A stretch of DNA of 64,000 nucleotides, from contig CAWJEW010000004.1 of assembly GCA_963842065.1 (NCBI GenBank), forward strand, positions 1 through 64,000, written 5' to 3'. The stretch's first letter is position 1. Each line of letters opens with the position of its first letter. This stretch comes from CAITWD01 sp963842065 (GTDB lineage: Bacteria > Actinomycetota > Thermoleophilia > Miltoncostaeales > Miltoncostaeaceae). Both the position numbers and the translations under genes were made by a program. The notes beneath the pieces were generated by a model that was not told where the DNA came from, made no database searches, and worked only from the letters and a program-made list of their open reading frames with translations. Of the stretch, positions 62,863 through 64,000 are shown piece by piece.

Positions 62863-64000
62863 TCAGGCGACGACGTTGCCGTTTGTGTTGAACCGCACGT
62901 TGTGGCCGGGCACGACGTTGGTGAGCGTCGTGCCGCCGTGGTAGTAGATCCCGCCGCCGCCGTTGTGCACGGTCGCGGTGTTGTGGTCGACGAACGAGTC
63001 GTGGTAGAGCGCGACGTTGCCGCCGCCCCACGCGTAGATGCCGCCGCCATACGGCGCGGAGTTCCACGTGACCGCCGTGTCGTTGAGTTTCAGCGCAGCG
63101 TCGTAGCTGTAGATGCCACCCCCGCCGGTCTTGCTCTTGTTGCCGATCACCAGCGAGTTCCAGAACGTCGCCGCACCGTTGCTGGCGAGGCCGCCGCCGA
63201 CGTTTCCGGCGGTGTTGCCGCGAATCGTCGCGCCGTAGGCCGACAGCGTGCCGCCGAAGTCGCTGAGGATGCCGCCGCCGTACACGGAGGCCGCGTTCCA
63301 GTTCACGTCCACGTTGGTCAGCGACAGCTTGCCCGAACTGTAGATGCCGCCGCCCGAGGTGGCGCGGTTGTGGTCGACGCTCGTGTCCATCAGCGTGGTC
63401 GAGTTGGGACCGGCGTTGTAGATGCCGCCGCCATCACCCGTAGCGGTGTTGCGGTTGACCCCGCCGTTGTCGAGCGTCAGATGTGAGGCGGTGCCGTAGT
63501 TGTAGATGCCGCCACCCGCGGGAGCGGTGTTCCAGTTGACGCTGGTGCCGCTCGTCCAGCGGCTGCCGAGCCAGACGGTGCCGTCCTGGTTGAACACGCC
63601 GCCGCCGCCGATCACGGTGGTGCCGGAGGCTGTGTTGCGGTTGACGCTCGCGTTCGTCGAGGACACCGTGCCCCTGTAGTTGTAGATGCCGCCGCCGCCG
63701 TAGCCGTTGGCGGTGTTCCAGTTGATGCTCGTGCCGCTCTTGCCCCCGAGCCACAGCTTGGCGCCTGAGTCGTTGAACACGCCGCCGCCGTCGCCGGCGG
63801 TGTTCTTGACGACGCTGTCGTTGGTCAGCGTCAGGCTGCCTTCGTTGTCGATGCCGCCGCCGAAGGTGATCGGCGCATAGCCGTTGACATCGAAGTTGCC
63901 GGTGCCGCCCTTGATGTCGAGGCCGTTGATCGTGGCGGCGACACCTTTGTTGACGGTCACGACGCTACCGGGGGTGCCGGTGCCGTTGAGGGTGGCACCG
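62863..64000 (-). CDS. right-handed beta-helix surface protein, C-terminal part (runs off right edge)
   Basis: 379 codons are visible and the frame stays open to the right edge (GATLNGTGTPGSVVTVNKGV), so the start lies outside. The protein is a chain of units of about 20-25 residues with a recurring GGGI(Y/F)N core: FGGGIDNEGSLTLTNDSVVK, GGGVFNDSGAKLWLGGKSGT, SINWNTANGYGGGGIYNYRG, SVDHNRATSGGGIYSSGKLS, SLVIGNKSKTGGGGIYSYDA. This is the pattern of polymorphic-membrane-protein/right-handed parallel beta-helix (pectate-lyase-like) proteins. It is exported or attached to the surface in known relatives. No enzyme active site is visible in this part. Confidence 0.9.
   Translation of the reverse strand, partial: GATLNGTGTPGSVVTVNKGVAATINGLDIKGGTGNFDVNGYAPITFGGGIDNEGSLTLTNDSVVKNTAGDGGGVFNDSGAKLWLGGKSGTSINWNTANGYGGGGIYNYRGTVSSTNASVNRNTASGTTVIGGGGVFNQDGTVWLGSRWTSGTSVNWNTAPAGGGIYNYGTASHLTLDNGGVNRNTATGDGGGIYNAGPNSTTLMDTSVDHNRATSGGGIYSSGKLSLTNVDVNWNAASVYGGGILSDFGGTLSAYGATIRGNTAGNVGGGLASNGAATFWNSLVIGNKSKTGGGGIYSYDAALKLNDTAVTWNSAPYGGGIYAWGGGNVALYHDSFVDHNTATVHNGGGGIYYHGGTTLTNVVPGHNVRFNTNGNVVA

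Overview
The window is a high-GC stretch (strong third-position GC, frequent GTG starts, mostly short gaps) from a bacterium that is probably an actinobacterium of a deep soil lineage such as Thermoleophilia/Solirubrobacterales. Evidence for this is the MmpL-type exporter, the GAP-family and DUF7144/DUF6325-like membrane or cytosolic proteins, a GerW/YtfJ homologue and SHOCT proteins. The assignment is an inference; there is no rRNA, tRNA or CRISPR array in the window.

Layout. 0-5.9 kb (minus strand): the 5' end of a glycosyltransferase, a polysaccharide deacetylase-glycosyltransferase fusion, a membrane protein, an L,D-transpeptidase and a substrate-binding-like protein with no evident signal peptide (envelope/exopolysaccharide functions). 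6.1-14.8 kb (plus): GerW-like protein, a fused DrrA-DrrB-type ABC transporter, an ion-channel-like protein with an altered selectivity filter, a LiaF-like small protein and a 1199-residue PPDK-like protein with a PhoU/DUF47-like segment but no PEP-binding barrel. 14.9-21.1 kb: a glucose-6-phosphate dehydrogenase gene broken by three single-base indels, a frameshifted lipoprotein, an aldo/keto reductase, a CBS protein, a GH16 remnant and an (alpha/alpha)6-barrel glycoside hydrolase. 21.6-23.2 kb: convergent HtpX-like protease and LemA. 23.5-31.4 kb (minus): a complete nine-gene V-type ATPase operon in the order G/H-C-I-K-F-E-A-B-D with start/stop overlaps. 32.1-40.8 kb: a small zinc-ribbon protein, a site-2 protease with CBS domains, a phosphoribosyltransferase-hydrolase fusion coupled to an erythromycin-esterase-like gene, two transporter-like genes, a membrane protein and a RutE-like nitroreductase. 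41-48.2 kb: SHOCT and DUF6325-like genes convergent with a three-gene operon for a 2-hydroxyacyl-CoA dehydratase/activase-like (ATP-driven electron transfer) system. 49.2-51.3 kb: an IS481-type element with 25-bp imperfect terminal repeats and a 6-bp target duplication that sits exactly on the stop codons of two convergent genes, one of which is frameshifted. 51.6-57 kb: an MmpL exporter and a B12-dependent acyl-CoA mutase operon (large subunit, B12 subunit, MeaB GTPase). 57.1-64 kb: two tandem secreted beta-propeller proteins sharing a perfect 193-bp block, a large secreted protein and the end of a beta-helix surface protein that runs off the right edge.

Themes. Envelope and surface functions dominate. 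The genes most likely to repay study are the dehydratase/activase operon (42.7-48.2 kb), the acyl-CoA mutase operon, whose large subunit carries Phe and Gln at the two positions where methylmalonyl-CoA mutases have Tyr and Arg, and the PPDK-like fusion lacking its PEP/pyruvate domain. Several otherwise well-conserved genes are broken only by single-base indels; sequencing error must be excluded before these are called pseudogenes.
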